Assembly (NCBI GenBank): GCA_033398695.1
Contig: CM065802.1
Span: 13,592,739 to 13,656,738 of the forward strand
DNA length: 64,000 nt
Origin: Orobanche coerulescens
Lineage: Eukaryota; Streptophyta; Magnoliopsida; Lamiales; Orobanchaceae
Direction of reading: 5' to 3'
The notes under the pieces were generated by a model. The model saw only the letters and a list, made by a program, of their open reading frames with translations, searched no databases and was not told the origin of the DNA. How positions within the stretch are numbered: the first letter of the stretch is position 1; every line of letters starts with the position of its first letter. Below are positions 35,142 through 45,259 of this stretch, piece by piece. A program made the translations under genes and the position numbers.

Positions 35142-35810
35142 TTATAATGAAAGATCTAAATGATCTAAACTTCTTTTTCTTTTGGCGTCAATACTCTGTG
35201 GCTGATGAGCTTTGACTTCCAAATTCTTAAGTGAAATATATGCCTGAAACTTTATAAGTAGATCAGCAACAGTGTCAGCACATATTATTATATCTCGTGA
35301 TGGCTGAGATATAAACTTGTGATCTACTCCTTGATCCAGAAAGGCAAGCAAATCGCTGAAGAAATTATTAATATTCAACAAACCTATAGGTTTGGTATGG
35401 AAGTCCCGCTCAGCCCATGATGTGATGTTGAATATCTCATTGAGTGTGCCATAGACACCTGGGAGAACAATAAAGGCATCACTATTATTCACCACATACA
35501 TCAAACTATCATGCACAGATTGTGCTTGAAGCATCAACCCAGTTGAACCCCCTATACTACTGGTTCTAACTGTGGGATAGTGTAAGGCACTTGTTACTCT
35601 TATTCTCCCATTTTGTGCAGCCTCTAAAAGATAACCCAAAAATTTATAATTACTCCCACCATACAATATATCGATTTTGTATTTTCCTAATTCTTTTACG
35701 AATCGATATGCCATATCTATATGCTGGACATGACCTATCAGTTTGGATCCACCTAAAATACATATAGTTTTAAATGGATGAGATCTATATGAGGATTCTG
35801 AGAACTACAT
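35142..35810 (-). pseudogene. LOG-like protein (cytokinin riboside 5'-monophosphate phosphoribohydrolase family), near-intact copy in E2
   Basis: The minus-strand frame is continuous from the ATG at 35810 except that codon 2 is TAG (GAG in E1). The next in-frame Met near 35714 leaves a 190-residue frame. Visible family features are ICILGGSK, KIDILYGGSN (cf. IDLVYGGG), SDAFIVLPGVYGTLNE (cf. LPGGYGTxxE, second Gly changed to Val), ITSWAERDFHTKPIGLLN (family ITWAQ..., KPVGLLN), FISQPSRDIIICADT and a basic tail. Typical LOGs are about 210-225 residues, so length fits. The catalytic Arg of the MHxRKxxM block is replaced (VHDSLMYV), as in E1, so loss probably predates both copies. It may bind nucleotide but probably does not catalyse. 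Confidence 0.87.
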
Positions 35811-36090
35811 CTTTCTACACTAGACTTTCAAAATACTTTTATGAGAGATACATTTTCTGATTTGTGGATCCCAAATTTAAAGAACAAACTTCTTACTAAA
35901 CGACAAATGACTTCACTATTTTTATTGAAAAAAGAGCGGCAGATAAGTCATTACTTTTGACAAAAGTGCAAAAGAAAACGAAAGATATGATATTATATTT
36001 TTCAATGAAAATGACGTTACCGATCGGCAGCCCAGAAATTTAAATATTGGAAAACAATATTCATCAACTTGCATTATTTTTTCTATTACC

Positions 36091-36198
36091 TTATACTAAC
36101 TTTGATAGAATGGACTTACAAACTGGATCTTTTGAGATTAATTTTTCATGACTATAACATTCCCGTTCATCCTTAAATTGTATCCACAAAGCCATTAG
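36091..36198 (-). pseudogene. ORF1 C-terminal part, E2 copy
   Basis: Resumes after G3 with ALWIQFKDERECYSHEKL, then SKDPVCKSILSK, stopping at TAA (36091-36093). E1 has ALWTQFKEELERCSHEKL at the same place. About 280 bases separate this stop from the LOG-like start. A GT-rich sequence around the stop could be a splice donor, so ORF1 and LOG could be exons of one gene. Confidence 0.6.
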
Positions 36199-36836
36199 TG
36201 TAATATCCGCAATTTCGGATTTCCGGTAATTTTCATTTTTCGGCGGAGGTCCGTTTCGACGACTCGCTTTTGACCGTTTCGTCATTCTGAGAATATTTAA
36301 TTCTACACTTTTTGTCATCCGAGTTCGTTTCGGTATCGTTTTGTTGAGTTTCGTGTTCTTAAATGACTTTTCGCACATGAGTTCGATTCTCGCGAATCTC
36401 TTCTGAAACTGTTGTTTCGAGTTTCTCGGAAGTCCATTTAATGTTATTATTCATGTTGTAAGCTTTGATTTGGTTATTCGATCACGTATCGTGATTTTCG
36501 GACGTTTTGGGCCATTTTCGTAATTTCCCAAAGTTTGGGGTAATTACTTCCCGTTGTCGAATTTCGAGCCTTCGGGTGGTCGGAATCATGTTTTCTCTCA
36601 GTGTTCGGATTCGTATTTACGAGTACTTCGTAACCGTGCTTTCGTTTACGTGTCCGAGTTTCGGATTTTTCTGACCGTCGGATCGACCGAGTCGTGGCTC
36701 GCCTGCACTGCAACACGGCCTCAAACGGCAGCCTGCCAGGCGCCGTGTCTGCGCTGGTCGGCCAGATCGGGCAGCTGCCGAGACACGGCCGAGACACACG
36801 GCTATGTCGGGCCGTTGTCGCGCCGTGTCCGGCAGC

Positions 36837-36845
36837 CTATAAATA
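36837..36845 (+). promoter_or_regulatory. TATA box of G3 5' LTR
   Basis: CTATAAATA directly follows the GC-rich inverted-motif block and precedes a pyrimidine-rich leader (tcactcgctttcttccttcc). Repeated at 42723-42731. Confidence 0.6.
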
Positions 36846-37785
36846 TGGCGTAAGCACGGGTTTTTCACCCATTTTATCACTCGCTTTCTTCCTTCCGCGG
36901 TGGAACTTGCTTAATCATGGAGGCATGTTGTTATACAATGAATCCATGAAGTTTTGAGGTTCATAACATCAATTGATCATCACGTAACATCCTTGATCCA
37001 AATAATCAAGGCAAGTTTTCTTAAAATCTAGTTTTGGGGTTTTTGTTCGATTTGTCCGTTTAATTCGTTTTAACTCAGAATAGTGATGTATTTATGATTA
37101 TTAAACAATATTATGTCGAATTCCTTGCTGTTCCTCGGTTGAATCTCCGAGGATTCGTCGTTTTATTGAGTATCTTATCGACGCCTTGAAGGTGTTCGAT
37201 AAAATGTCACAAAGAGGATTCGAGCGTTCTACGATTATTCTTCCTCGTATGATCGATGATTTATTGATTATATGTTGTTAGGGTCGAATTCTTGTGAAGA
37301 ACGCGAGTCGGAACCCTTCCGTTCGTTGTCTTCTTCGGGGTCCGAGCTTTCCGGTCGAACCGTGTTCTTCGGAGCGTTCGGTAGCGGTTATCGAGGCAAG
37401 TATCTTATTATACGACTTGTATCTTGTGACTAGTAATTACGTATGATATGTATGACGATTTTTCTTGCCTCCCTAAATATGTTCCGTTTGAGTTGGTTGT
37501 GTTTTCCGAAATTTGAAGGCTTTGTGATAATAGTGATGTGTTGGTATCCGTGTTAGGCGTTGTGCCATTTGTGCAGGATTGCGATGTACATATGAGATGG
37601 TTGTACACGTGGTTGTTCAATGTATTCTGTACCGAATGTGTGTTATGTTGGTTAAGAGTCGTTGTGATGATCATGATATTTGTGTTGTTTTGGTTTACAT
37701 ACTTGATTGTACATTTCAGTGTAATGTGGAATGGCTTGACATTTAATGATTATGAATTGTGTCGTGTCGATGTGTGTGTGTTCCA

Positions 37786-38208
37786 GGTAGGGTCTGACGA
37801 GGCCTCTGGAGTTCGGTACATGATGTGTACGAACAAAGTGTGTGATCCAGGTAGGGTCTGACGAGGCCTCTGGAGTCCGGTACATGACGTGTACGGACAA
37901 GGTGTGTGATCCGGTAGGGTCTCGACGAGGCCTGCGGAGTTCGGTACATGATGTGTACGAACGATGTTGTAGCCGGGTAGGGTCCGTTGAGGCCTCGGAG
38001 TTCGGTACATGATGTGTACGAACAGGTGTGTGGCCGGGTAGGGTCCGTTGAGGCCTCGGAGTTCGGTACATGATGTGTACGAACAGTGTGTGTGGCCGGG
38101 TAGGTCCGTTGAGGCCTCGGAGTTCGGTACATGATGTGTACGAACAGTGTGTGTGGTCGGGTAAGGTCCGTCGAGGCCTCGGAGTTCGGTACATGATGTG
38201 TACGAACA
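37786..38208 (+). repeat. seven tandem ~60-base units in G3 5' LTR
   Basis: Each unit has 'gtagggtc-gacgaggcct' followed by the hairpin-forming GTTCGGTACA-tgat-GTGTACGAAC. Long open frames on the minus strand (for example 37652-38209) are translations of this minisatellite. Confidence 0.9.
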
Positions 38209-38947
38209 ATGATCGTGTAGCGATGATTGTTCGGGTAACATTTTAAATATGGATCTCGGACTCATAATGATATATTATTTAGTATGCTTTGAAACGAGAA
38301 TCGGGCTAAGGCCCTAATGTTTACGAAAAGGTTTTGTAAATTGGGACTCGAGGTCCAAAAGAATTTCGCTTTAAAATCCCCGAGATGATGTGTTCCTTTT
38401 CACATATCTCTTACTTGAGTTCGAAATTCTAATACTTCTAGGGAACATTTTGATAATTGATTTACGTATTTAATTCGTAGTTGCTATTTGCTTGTTACAT
38501 TTTGTATGGTTTGATACTTGCACTAGTAAAAACGGTGGAGTTTACTAACCCCGAGTATTCGGGGTGGATGTCTGTTTTGCGTCCGGTACATGCAGGTTCG
38601 GGGAGCGATCACAGGATTAGCACAAGGGGATGACGAGCTGCGATACTAATCAAGAGTTGGAAGTTGGTAGAGTTTAGTTGTATTGTTAGAGTTGATTCAG
38701 TCTTCCGCTGTATTGTATTTCGACCCCTGTGTGGGTAATGTTGTTAGTCAGTCCTGTTGATAGAGTTGTGTGACCTCATCGGTCTGTGTGTTTATGTGTA
38801 AGTGACCTTAACGGTCTGTATTATTATATTGTTTGACCCTGGCCGGGCAAGCATTTGGTTGTTTATGGACGTTTAGCCTGGTAGATCCTTGCGGAAAGGG
38901 TTTACGGCGTGTAATATTCCCATACGATTTTGGGGGTGTTACATTTA

Positions 38948-38959
38948 TGGTATCGGAGC
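38948..38959 (+). other. G3 primer binding site
   Basis: TGGTATCGGAGC, four bases after the LTR, identical to G2's. Confidence 0.8.
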
Positions 38960-40378
38960 TTAGGTTGCGGAAACCTAGGCTTTCGGGTCGAGTCGAGTTG
39001 TGATTTGTCGAGTAATGTGTTGTCTTGTCGTTCGAGTCGTCAGGTGACAAGTTGAGTTGTGCGTAGTCACAACGCGTTGGATATGTTGTCGGATGAGATT
39101 AGTATCGTGGGCGACCGTCGTCTCCGTGCGGCCTGTGGACGTAAGTCTCCTCTTTTATGCGTAATATTTGTGTTCATGATTTCATTTATGTGTGATATTT
39201 GTGGTGCATAATTTTATTTACACAGTGTTGTGTAATGAAGTTGTATTTGATACTTAGATGCGCTGTATGTGTATAGAACTGGATGTATTGATGTTTGGCC
39301 CTTGAACCACCATGTGGGTTGGTATGGTGTGAAAGTTGTGAACCTTGATGGGTTTCACGGTAGAGTTCGCGAGAGACTCCGATAAATGGTTTTGTTGCAT
39401 ATTTAAACGTGATGCCATGAGATGTATGGGATTGAATTGACGACCCTGTTTGCCATTTGGGCATGTGGTTTTAATATCGACTATTTTGGATTGTTGTAAT
39501 TATACCCGCTACGGGTAGCTTTGAAAACGTTTTTCCTTAAAGACTACTGATTTGAGCATTTTTGTGGAAATCAAAATTTTTGGAAAAATCTTGTTTTGCA
39601 AAACGACCTTAATTTTCGGAATTTAAATGTTATGTATTTGTGTGTTGGGGGCTACTGTGACAATTCTGCAGTCCTGCAGCTAGATGGTACGGCCGTAAGA
39701 TGTTTTCCATTACGGCCGTAAGCTCAGAGTTGTTACGGCCGTAAACTACATGTTGTTACGGCCGTAAACTTTTGACTGACCAGAGAAATTTGTTATTACG
39801 GTTGTAACCATGGCCCTTTATTTTTTAATCTCTGTTGATATATTAGTGATGGATGGCGTGGTAACATGTTGTTACCCCGTATAACGCTAGTAAAGATAAT
39901 GATATATTGATTAGGTCATTTTGACGATATCGTCTAGCGAAAAGATTGAAGCCTCAACGTGTTGTTTTGCAAATAGCTTCAATCAAAACAGTTTTGATAA
40001 TGAGATACATAGTTTTGATTAAACGACCGAGGTATTATAAGTGTTTTCAAAAATTTCATTTCACCAATTTTTTTCTCAAACTTGAGAATTTTAAAATTTT
40101 ATCATTTGAATAATACCGGAAGCATTTTATTTTTGTTGTTAGTGTTTGATCCTGCGATACGTGTGTGGTTTTGACCGTGTTTGATTTGGTAAAATCCAAA
40201 ATCTCTGTTGATGTATTTGTGTGGATTATTTTTGAATGAAGTTCTAAAATTACAGTGTTAGTTCGTGCACTTGTGTGATGACTTGGAGTTGATGTTTTAA
40301 CGTGCTGCTATTTATTGTCTTATCTTGACGTTGTGATATTTGTTTGGATGTGTTATTCTTATTGGTCGTCCATCCAGT
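38960..40378 (+). other. G3 untranslated leader with palindrome array
   Basis: No coding motif between primer site and gag. It contains the TTACGGCCGTAA array at 39687-39807. Confidence 0.7.
39687..39807. repeat. TTACGGCCGTAA palindromes at 23-base steps
   Basis: Sites start at 39687 (11/12 match), 39710, 39733 and 39756 (perfect), plus a decayed one at 39796 (TTACGGTTGTAA). The first four are exactly 23 bases apart, with different spacer sequence between. Confidence 0.9.
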
Positions 40379-41408
40379 ATGCCGAGAGGCCGTGGCCGAG
40401 GACGTGGTCGTAGTTGTGGTCGTGGTCAGCAGCAATCATCGAGAGGTAATGTTGATATTGGCGCCGCCACCATCCTTCGTCAGGTGACTGACCAGTTGGC
40501 GCATATGAATCAGACCGTACACCGAGACGGGATTCCGGATGAGAATAACAGAGCTAGTAAGTGGTTACGAGATGTGATGAGAATGCACCCGCCCCGTTTT
40601 GTAGGTTCTTCGGACTCGTTAGGCTGGGAGAATTGGCTCTTCCACTGGGATGAACATTTGATGTTGTAGCTTGCCCCGATGAGAGAAGAGTGCCTATTGC
40701 TCAATACCTACTCGACAGGAAGCCGCAGATCGGTGGGAGGCCGTAGCGCCAGTGATCGTACCGCTACTTGGGTGAATTCAAAGCGCCATGGAGGCCGAGT
40801 ATTGTCCGCCGCCTGTTAAAGAGCGTAGGATTGTCGAGTTTTTCTCGGCTACGCCCCGAGACATGTCGATATCCCAGGCGATAGTCGATTATAATCGACA
40901 GCTGTGTTATGTTCGGGATCAGGTGAAAAGTGAGACAGATAAGGTTCGTTATTTCGATATGCGTATGAAACCTCAGATTCGGCAGTGTATGGCTCCTTTT
41001 ATGTGTACAACCTTGAAGGACTATCAGGATCGAGCCTTGGCGTTTGAGATGGCTATAATGTCTACCGAGTCTGTATCGGTAGCGAAAAAGCAGAAGATTT
41101 CCGATGACGCATCGAGAAGTAAGGGAATTGGGATTCCCACACCTCAACCCTCGTATCAGCCGAGTATGGGACCTTCTCGGTCAGTTAGAGAACCCAAAAG
41201 ACCCAAGTCGGTGTCTTTGAGTTACAGTAATGCTCCTAGGTGTTTCAACCGTAACGTTCTAGGCCATGAACGCGCGCATTGTAAGAAACCGCCGGTGACT
41301 TGTTATAATTGTGGACACGAGGGGCATCGAGTTCGATCGCGATATTGTTGCCGAGATGATAAGGGACCGGAATTCCATTCCTACTTAGGAGGGCCCAGTG
41401 ATGTCTAA
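40379..41408 (+). pseudogene. G3 gag (broken)
   Basis: Starts MPRGRGRGRGRS, an Arg/Gly-rich N terminus as in chromovirus gag, then HPPRFVGSSDSLGWENWLFHWDE before a stop at 40669. The frame resumes at about 40788 with MEAEYCPPPVKERRIVEFF, YDRQLC-like and MAPFMCTTLKDYQDRALAFE segments, and ends with two knuckles. The first is CFNRNVLGHERAHC (second Cys changed to Arg) and the second is CYNCGHEGH. A stop and at least one shift lie between 40669 and 40788. Gag would build the particle; this copy cannot make a full one. Confidence 0.88.
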
Positions 41409-42080
41409 TGATGGTGTTTTTGGTACTCGCTACACGAATTGTTTCGCGTGTAGAGATGTTTTTGTGACGCTTTTACATTTGGAACTTGTTGAATGATATT
41501 TTGTTTTGTGTAAGTTCTCGTTTAGTTGTTGAACCTACGGAGGCGTGTCAGTGGACCACGAGGTCATGAGTATGGTATTTTATTATGTGTCGCTATATTT
41601 TGTTTCGTATCACTGTGATAACCTTAGTTTAAGTTTCGGGACGAAACTTATTTTTTGTATGATAGAATGTAATATCCGGTATTCTCATTTTCTGTTATCT
41701 TGAATTGTTTGTGTTTTGACGTCGGACATTTTCTTGTTGATGAGAATCGGAATGATTTCTATCGTAATACTCTATTTGTTTCTATCGCATAGCCGTTTTA
41801 GTCGGGTGCGACTTGTTGTCGCGTACATTTCCTTGATTAAATGTGTGCATATGATGTGGTATGTGATGCGTCGTTAATTGATCGTTATTGTTTTGAATCA
41901 TTGCCGGTGGCGTTGTTATGGTTGTCATGTGGCGTGTTGTCACGCTGTATATTCTTTCGCGTCGCTAATGGACGAAAGTTATGCGTTTCTTGTGTATCTT
42001 GTTGAGTTTTCCTGTCGGGATATTGCTTCTCCCTACTTGTTTTAAGTTTCGGGACGAAACTTCTTTTAAGGAGGGTAGAA
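41409..42080 (+). other. G3 interior after gag, with a displaced PPT/LTR-start relic
   Basis: No pol. At 41631-41677 the hairpin AAGTTTCGGGACGAAACTT is followed by 'gatagaa' and TGTAATATCC, a decayed copy of the PPT/LTR junction. The true hairpin and purine tract are at 42044-42062 and 42068-42080. Confidence 0.75.
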
Positions 42081-44828
42081 TGTAATATCCGCAATTCAGA
42101 TTTCGTAATATTCATTTTTCGGCGGAGGTCCGTTTCGACGACTCGCTTTTGACCGTTTCGTCATTCTGAGAATATTTAATTCTACACTTTTTGTCATCCG
42201 AGTTCGTTTCGGTATCGTTTTGTTGAGTTTCGTGTTCTTAAATGACTTTTCGCACATGAGTTCGATTCTCGCGAATCTCTTCCGAAACTGTTGTTTCGAG
42301 TTTCTCGGAAGTCCATTTAATGTTATTATTCATGTTGTAAGCTTTGATTTGGTTATTCGATCACGTATCGTGATTTTCGGACGTTTTGGGCCATTTTCGT
42401 AATTTCCCAAAGTTTGGGGTAATTACTTTCCGTTGTCGAATTTCGAGCCTTCGGGTGGTCGGAATCATGTTTTCTCTCAGTGTTCGGATTCGTATTTACG
42501 AGTACTTCGTAACCGTGCTTTCGGTTTACGTTCAGGTCTGAGTTTCGGGATTTTTCGGACCGTCGGATCGACCGAGTCGGGGCTCGCCTGCACATGCAAC
42601 ACGGCCACAAACGGCAGCCTGCGGCGCCGTGTCTGCGCCGGTCGGCCAGATCGGCACTGCCGAGACACGGCCGAGACACACGGCGCTGTCTGGGCCGTTC
42701 TTGCTGCGCCGTGTCCGGCAGCCTATAAATATGGCGTAATGCACGGGTTTTTCACCCATTTTATCACTCGTTTTCTTCCCTTCCGCGGTGGAACTTGCTT
42801 AATCATGGAGGCATGTTGTTATACAATGAATCCATGAAGTTTTGAGGTTCATAACATCAATTGATCATCACGTAACATCCTTGATCCAAATAATCAAGGC
42901 AAGTTTTCTTAAAATCTAGTTTTGGGGTTTTTGTTCGATTTGTCCGTTTAATTCGTTTTAACTCAGAATAGTGATGTATTTATGATTATTAAACAAGATT
43001 ATGTCGAATTCCTTGCTGTTCCTCGGTTGAATCTCCGAGGATTCGCTGCTTTATTGAGTATCTTATCGACGCCTTGAAGGTGTTCGATAAAATGTCACAA
43101 AGAGGATTCGAGCGTTCTACGATTATTCTTCCTCATATGATCGATGATTTATTGATTATATGTTGTTAGGTCAATTCTTGTGAAGAACGCGAGTCGGAAC
43201 CCTTCCGCTCGTTGTCTTCTTGGTCCGAGCTTCCTGGTCGAACCGTGTTCTTCGGAGCGTTCGGTAGCGGTTATCGAGGCAAGTATCTTATTATACGACT
43301 TGTATCTTGTGACTAGTAATTACGTATGATATGTATGACGATTTTTCTTGCCTCCGTAAATATGTTCCGTTTGAGTTGGTTGTGTTTTCCGAAATTTGAA
43401 GGCTTTGTGATAATAGTGATGTGTTGGTATCCGTGTTAGGCGTTGTGCCATTTGTGCAGGATTGCGATGTACATATGAGATGGTTGTACACGTGGTTGTT
43501 CAATGTATTCTGTACCGAATGTGTGTTATGTTGGTTAAGAGTCGTTGTGATGATCATGATATTTGTGTTGTTTTGGTTTACATACTTGATTGTACATTTC
43601 AGTGTAATGTGGAATGGCTTGACATTTAATGATTATGAATTGTGTCGTGTCGATGTGTGTGTGTTCCAGGTAGGGTCTGACGAGGCCTGCGGAGTTCGGT
43701 ACATGATGTGTACGAACAAAGTGTGTGATCCAGGTAGGGTCCGACGAGGCCTCTGGAGTCCGGTACATGACGTGTACGGACAAGGTGTGTGATCCGGTAG
43801 GGTCAGACGAGGCCTGCGGAGTTCGGTACATGATGTGTACGAACGATGTTGTAGCCGGGTAGGGTCCGTTGAGGCCTCGGAGTTCGGTACATGATGTGTA
43901 CGAACATTGTGTGTGGCCGGGTAGGGTCCGTTGACGCCTCCTGCGTTCGGTACATGATGTGTACGAACAGCAGGTGTGTGGCCGGGTAGGGTCCGTTGAG
44001 GCCTCGGAGTTCGGTACATGATGTGTACGAACAGGTGTGTGGTCCGGTAAGGTCCGTCGAGGCCTCCGGAGTTCGGTACATGATGTGTACGAACAATGAT
44101 CGTGTAGATGATTGTTCGGGTAACATTTTAAATATGGATCTCGGACTCATAATGATATATTATTTAGTATGCTTTGAAACGAGAATCGGGCTAAGGCCCT
44201 AATGTTTACGAAAAGGTTTTGTAAATTGGGACTCGAGGTCCAAAAGAATTTCGCTTTAAAATCCCCGAGATGATGTGTTTCTTTTCAAATATCTCTTACT
44301 TGAGTTCGAAATTCTAAAACTTCTAGAACATTTTGATAATTGATTTACGTATTAAATTCGTAGTTGCTATTTGCTTGTTACATTTCGTATGGTTTGATAC
44401 TTGCACTAGTAAAACGGTGGAGTTTTACTAACCCCGAGTATTCGGGGTGGATGTCTGTTTTGCGTCCAGGTACATGCAGGTTCAGGGGAGCAGTAACAGG
44501 ATTAGCACAAGGGGATGACGAGCTGCGATACTAATCAAGAGTTGGAAGTTGGTAGAGTTTAGTTGTATTGTTAGAGTTGATTCAGTCTTCCGCTGTATTG
44601 TATTTCGACCCCTGTGTGGGTAATGTTGTTAGTCAGTCCTGTTGATAGAGTTGTGTGACCTCACCTGGCCTCGTGTGTTTATGTGTAAGTGACCTTAGCA
44701 GTGTATTATTATATTGTTTGACCCTGGCCGGGCAAGCATTTGGTTGTTTATGGACGTTTAGCCTGGTAGATCCTTGCGGAAAGGGTTTACGGCGTGTAAT
44801 ATTCCCATACGGTTTTGGGGGTGTTACA
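42081..44828 (+). repeat. G3 3' LTR
   Basis: 2748 bases matching 36199-38943. TATA box at 42723-42731, seven tandem units at 43669-44095. Confidence 0.93.
43669..44095 (+). repeat. seven tandem ~60-base units in G3 3' LTR
   Basis: The same unit and number as in the 5' LTR. Individual units differ slightly (unit 5 has 'acgcctcctgcg'). Confidence 0.9.
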
Positions 44829-45259
44829 ATTAGTTCACGATGAACGTATCCACTGGGATGTGAATCAAGAATCTGTTGGATATCATGATCCATAGATTCC
44901 TTACTCAATCCATCCTTGATAAATATTATTTTATCTTCTCGATTTTTGGATACAAACCCCACAGATTTGCATCGTGTGTCACATGTCCACCGAGCACATT
45001 TATAGCACCCACTTAATCTTTTTGCTCTCCGTTTCTTTGCAAAACTACTCTTACCTGTACCTGCCATGTACTTAAATAAATTTGAAAATTCGCCAGATAG
45101 TCGAACTTGTGCTTCGATCAACCATCGAATATCTTCTGGGATGCCATTTCTCATTTGCACCCTTAATCTTTCGAGTCGAGCTCGATAAATTCTTTTTATG
45201 ATATTCACTGGAAGAGATGGATAATATTTACGAAGATTCGAAAGCATTGAATCCATCAT
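44829..45259 (-). pseudogene. ORF1 main part, E2 copy (interrupted by G3)
   Basis: The minus-strand frame starts MMDSMLSNLRKYYPSLPVN and continues KRIYRARLERLR, NGIPEDIRWLIEAQVRLSGEF, the basic KKRRAKR, then C-Y-K-C-A-R-W-T-C-D-T-R-C (C-X2-C-X4-C-X3-C, zinc-finger-like), NREDKIIFIKDGLSKESMDHD and HPSGYVHREL. It is open up to the G3 target site. Beyond 44829 the open frame is LTR. With 36198-36091 the gene would give about 175 residues. Conservation with E1 at protein level suggests it was once under selection. Family not recognised. Confidence 0.65.

Larger units (their letters stand above)
36199..38943 (+). repeat. G3 5' LTR
   Basis: 2745 bases. Order: a GC-rich inverted-motif block (ACACGGC/GCCGTGT, 36700-36835), TATA box (36837-36845), and seven tandem units of about 60 bases (37786-38208). 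The 'ccccgagtattcgggg' and 'gcacaaggggatgacg' blocks are shared with G2's LTR. Confidence 0.93.
36199..44828 (+). mobile_element. G3: gag-only Ty3/gypsy element nested in E2 ORF1
   Basis: LTRs of 2745 and 2748 bases, nearly identical, with TGTAATATCC...GTGTTACA ends. Target duplication ATTAG lies at 36194-36198 and 44829-44833. E1 shows the empty site near 4296 ('gagccaatagttcacg'). The 3.1 kb interior has a decayed gag with a zinc knuckle but no protease, RT, RNase H or integrase. This matches the published idea of terminal-repeat elements retaining only GAG. Young insertion by LTR similarity. Confidence 0.95.

Noticed and set aside
37652..38265. Long minus-strand open frames (128-185 codons) with repeated THHVPNSEAS
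   Set aside because: They are translations of the 60-base tandem units in the G3 LTR. The same happens at 43535-44150 and in several frames at once.
40340..40378. Upstream start for the G3 gag frame
   Set aside because: The MPRGRGRG start at 40379 fits the family. The 13 upstream residues are not gag-like.
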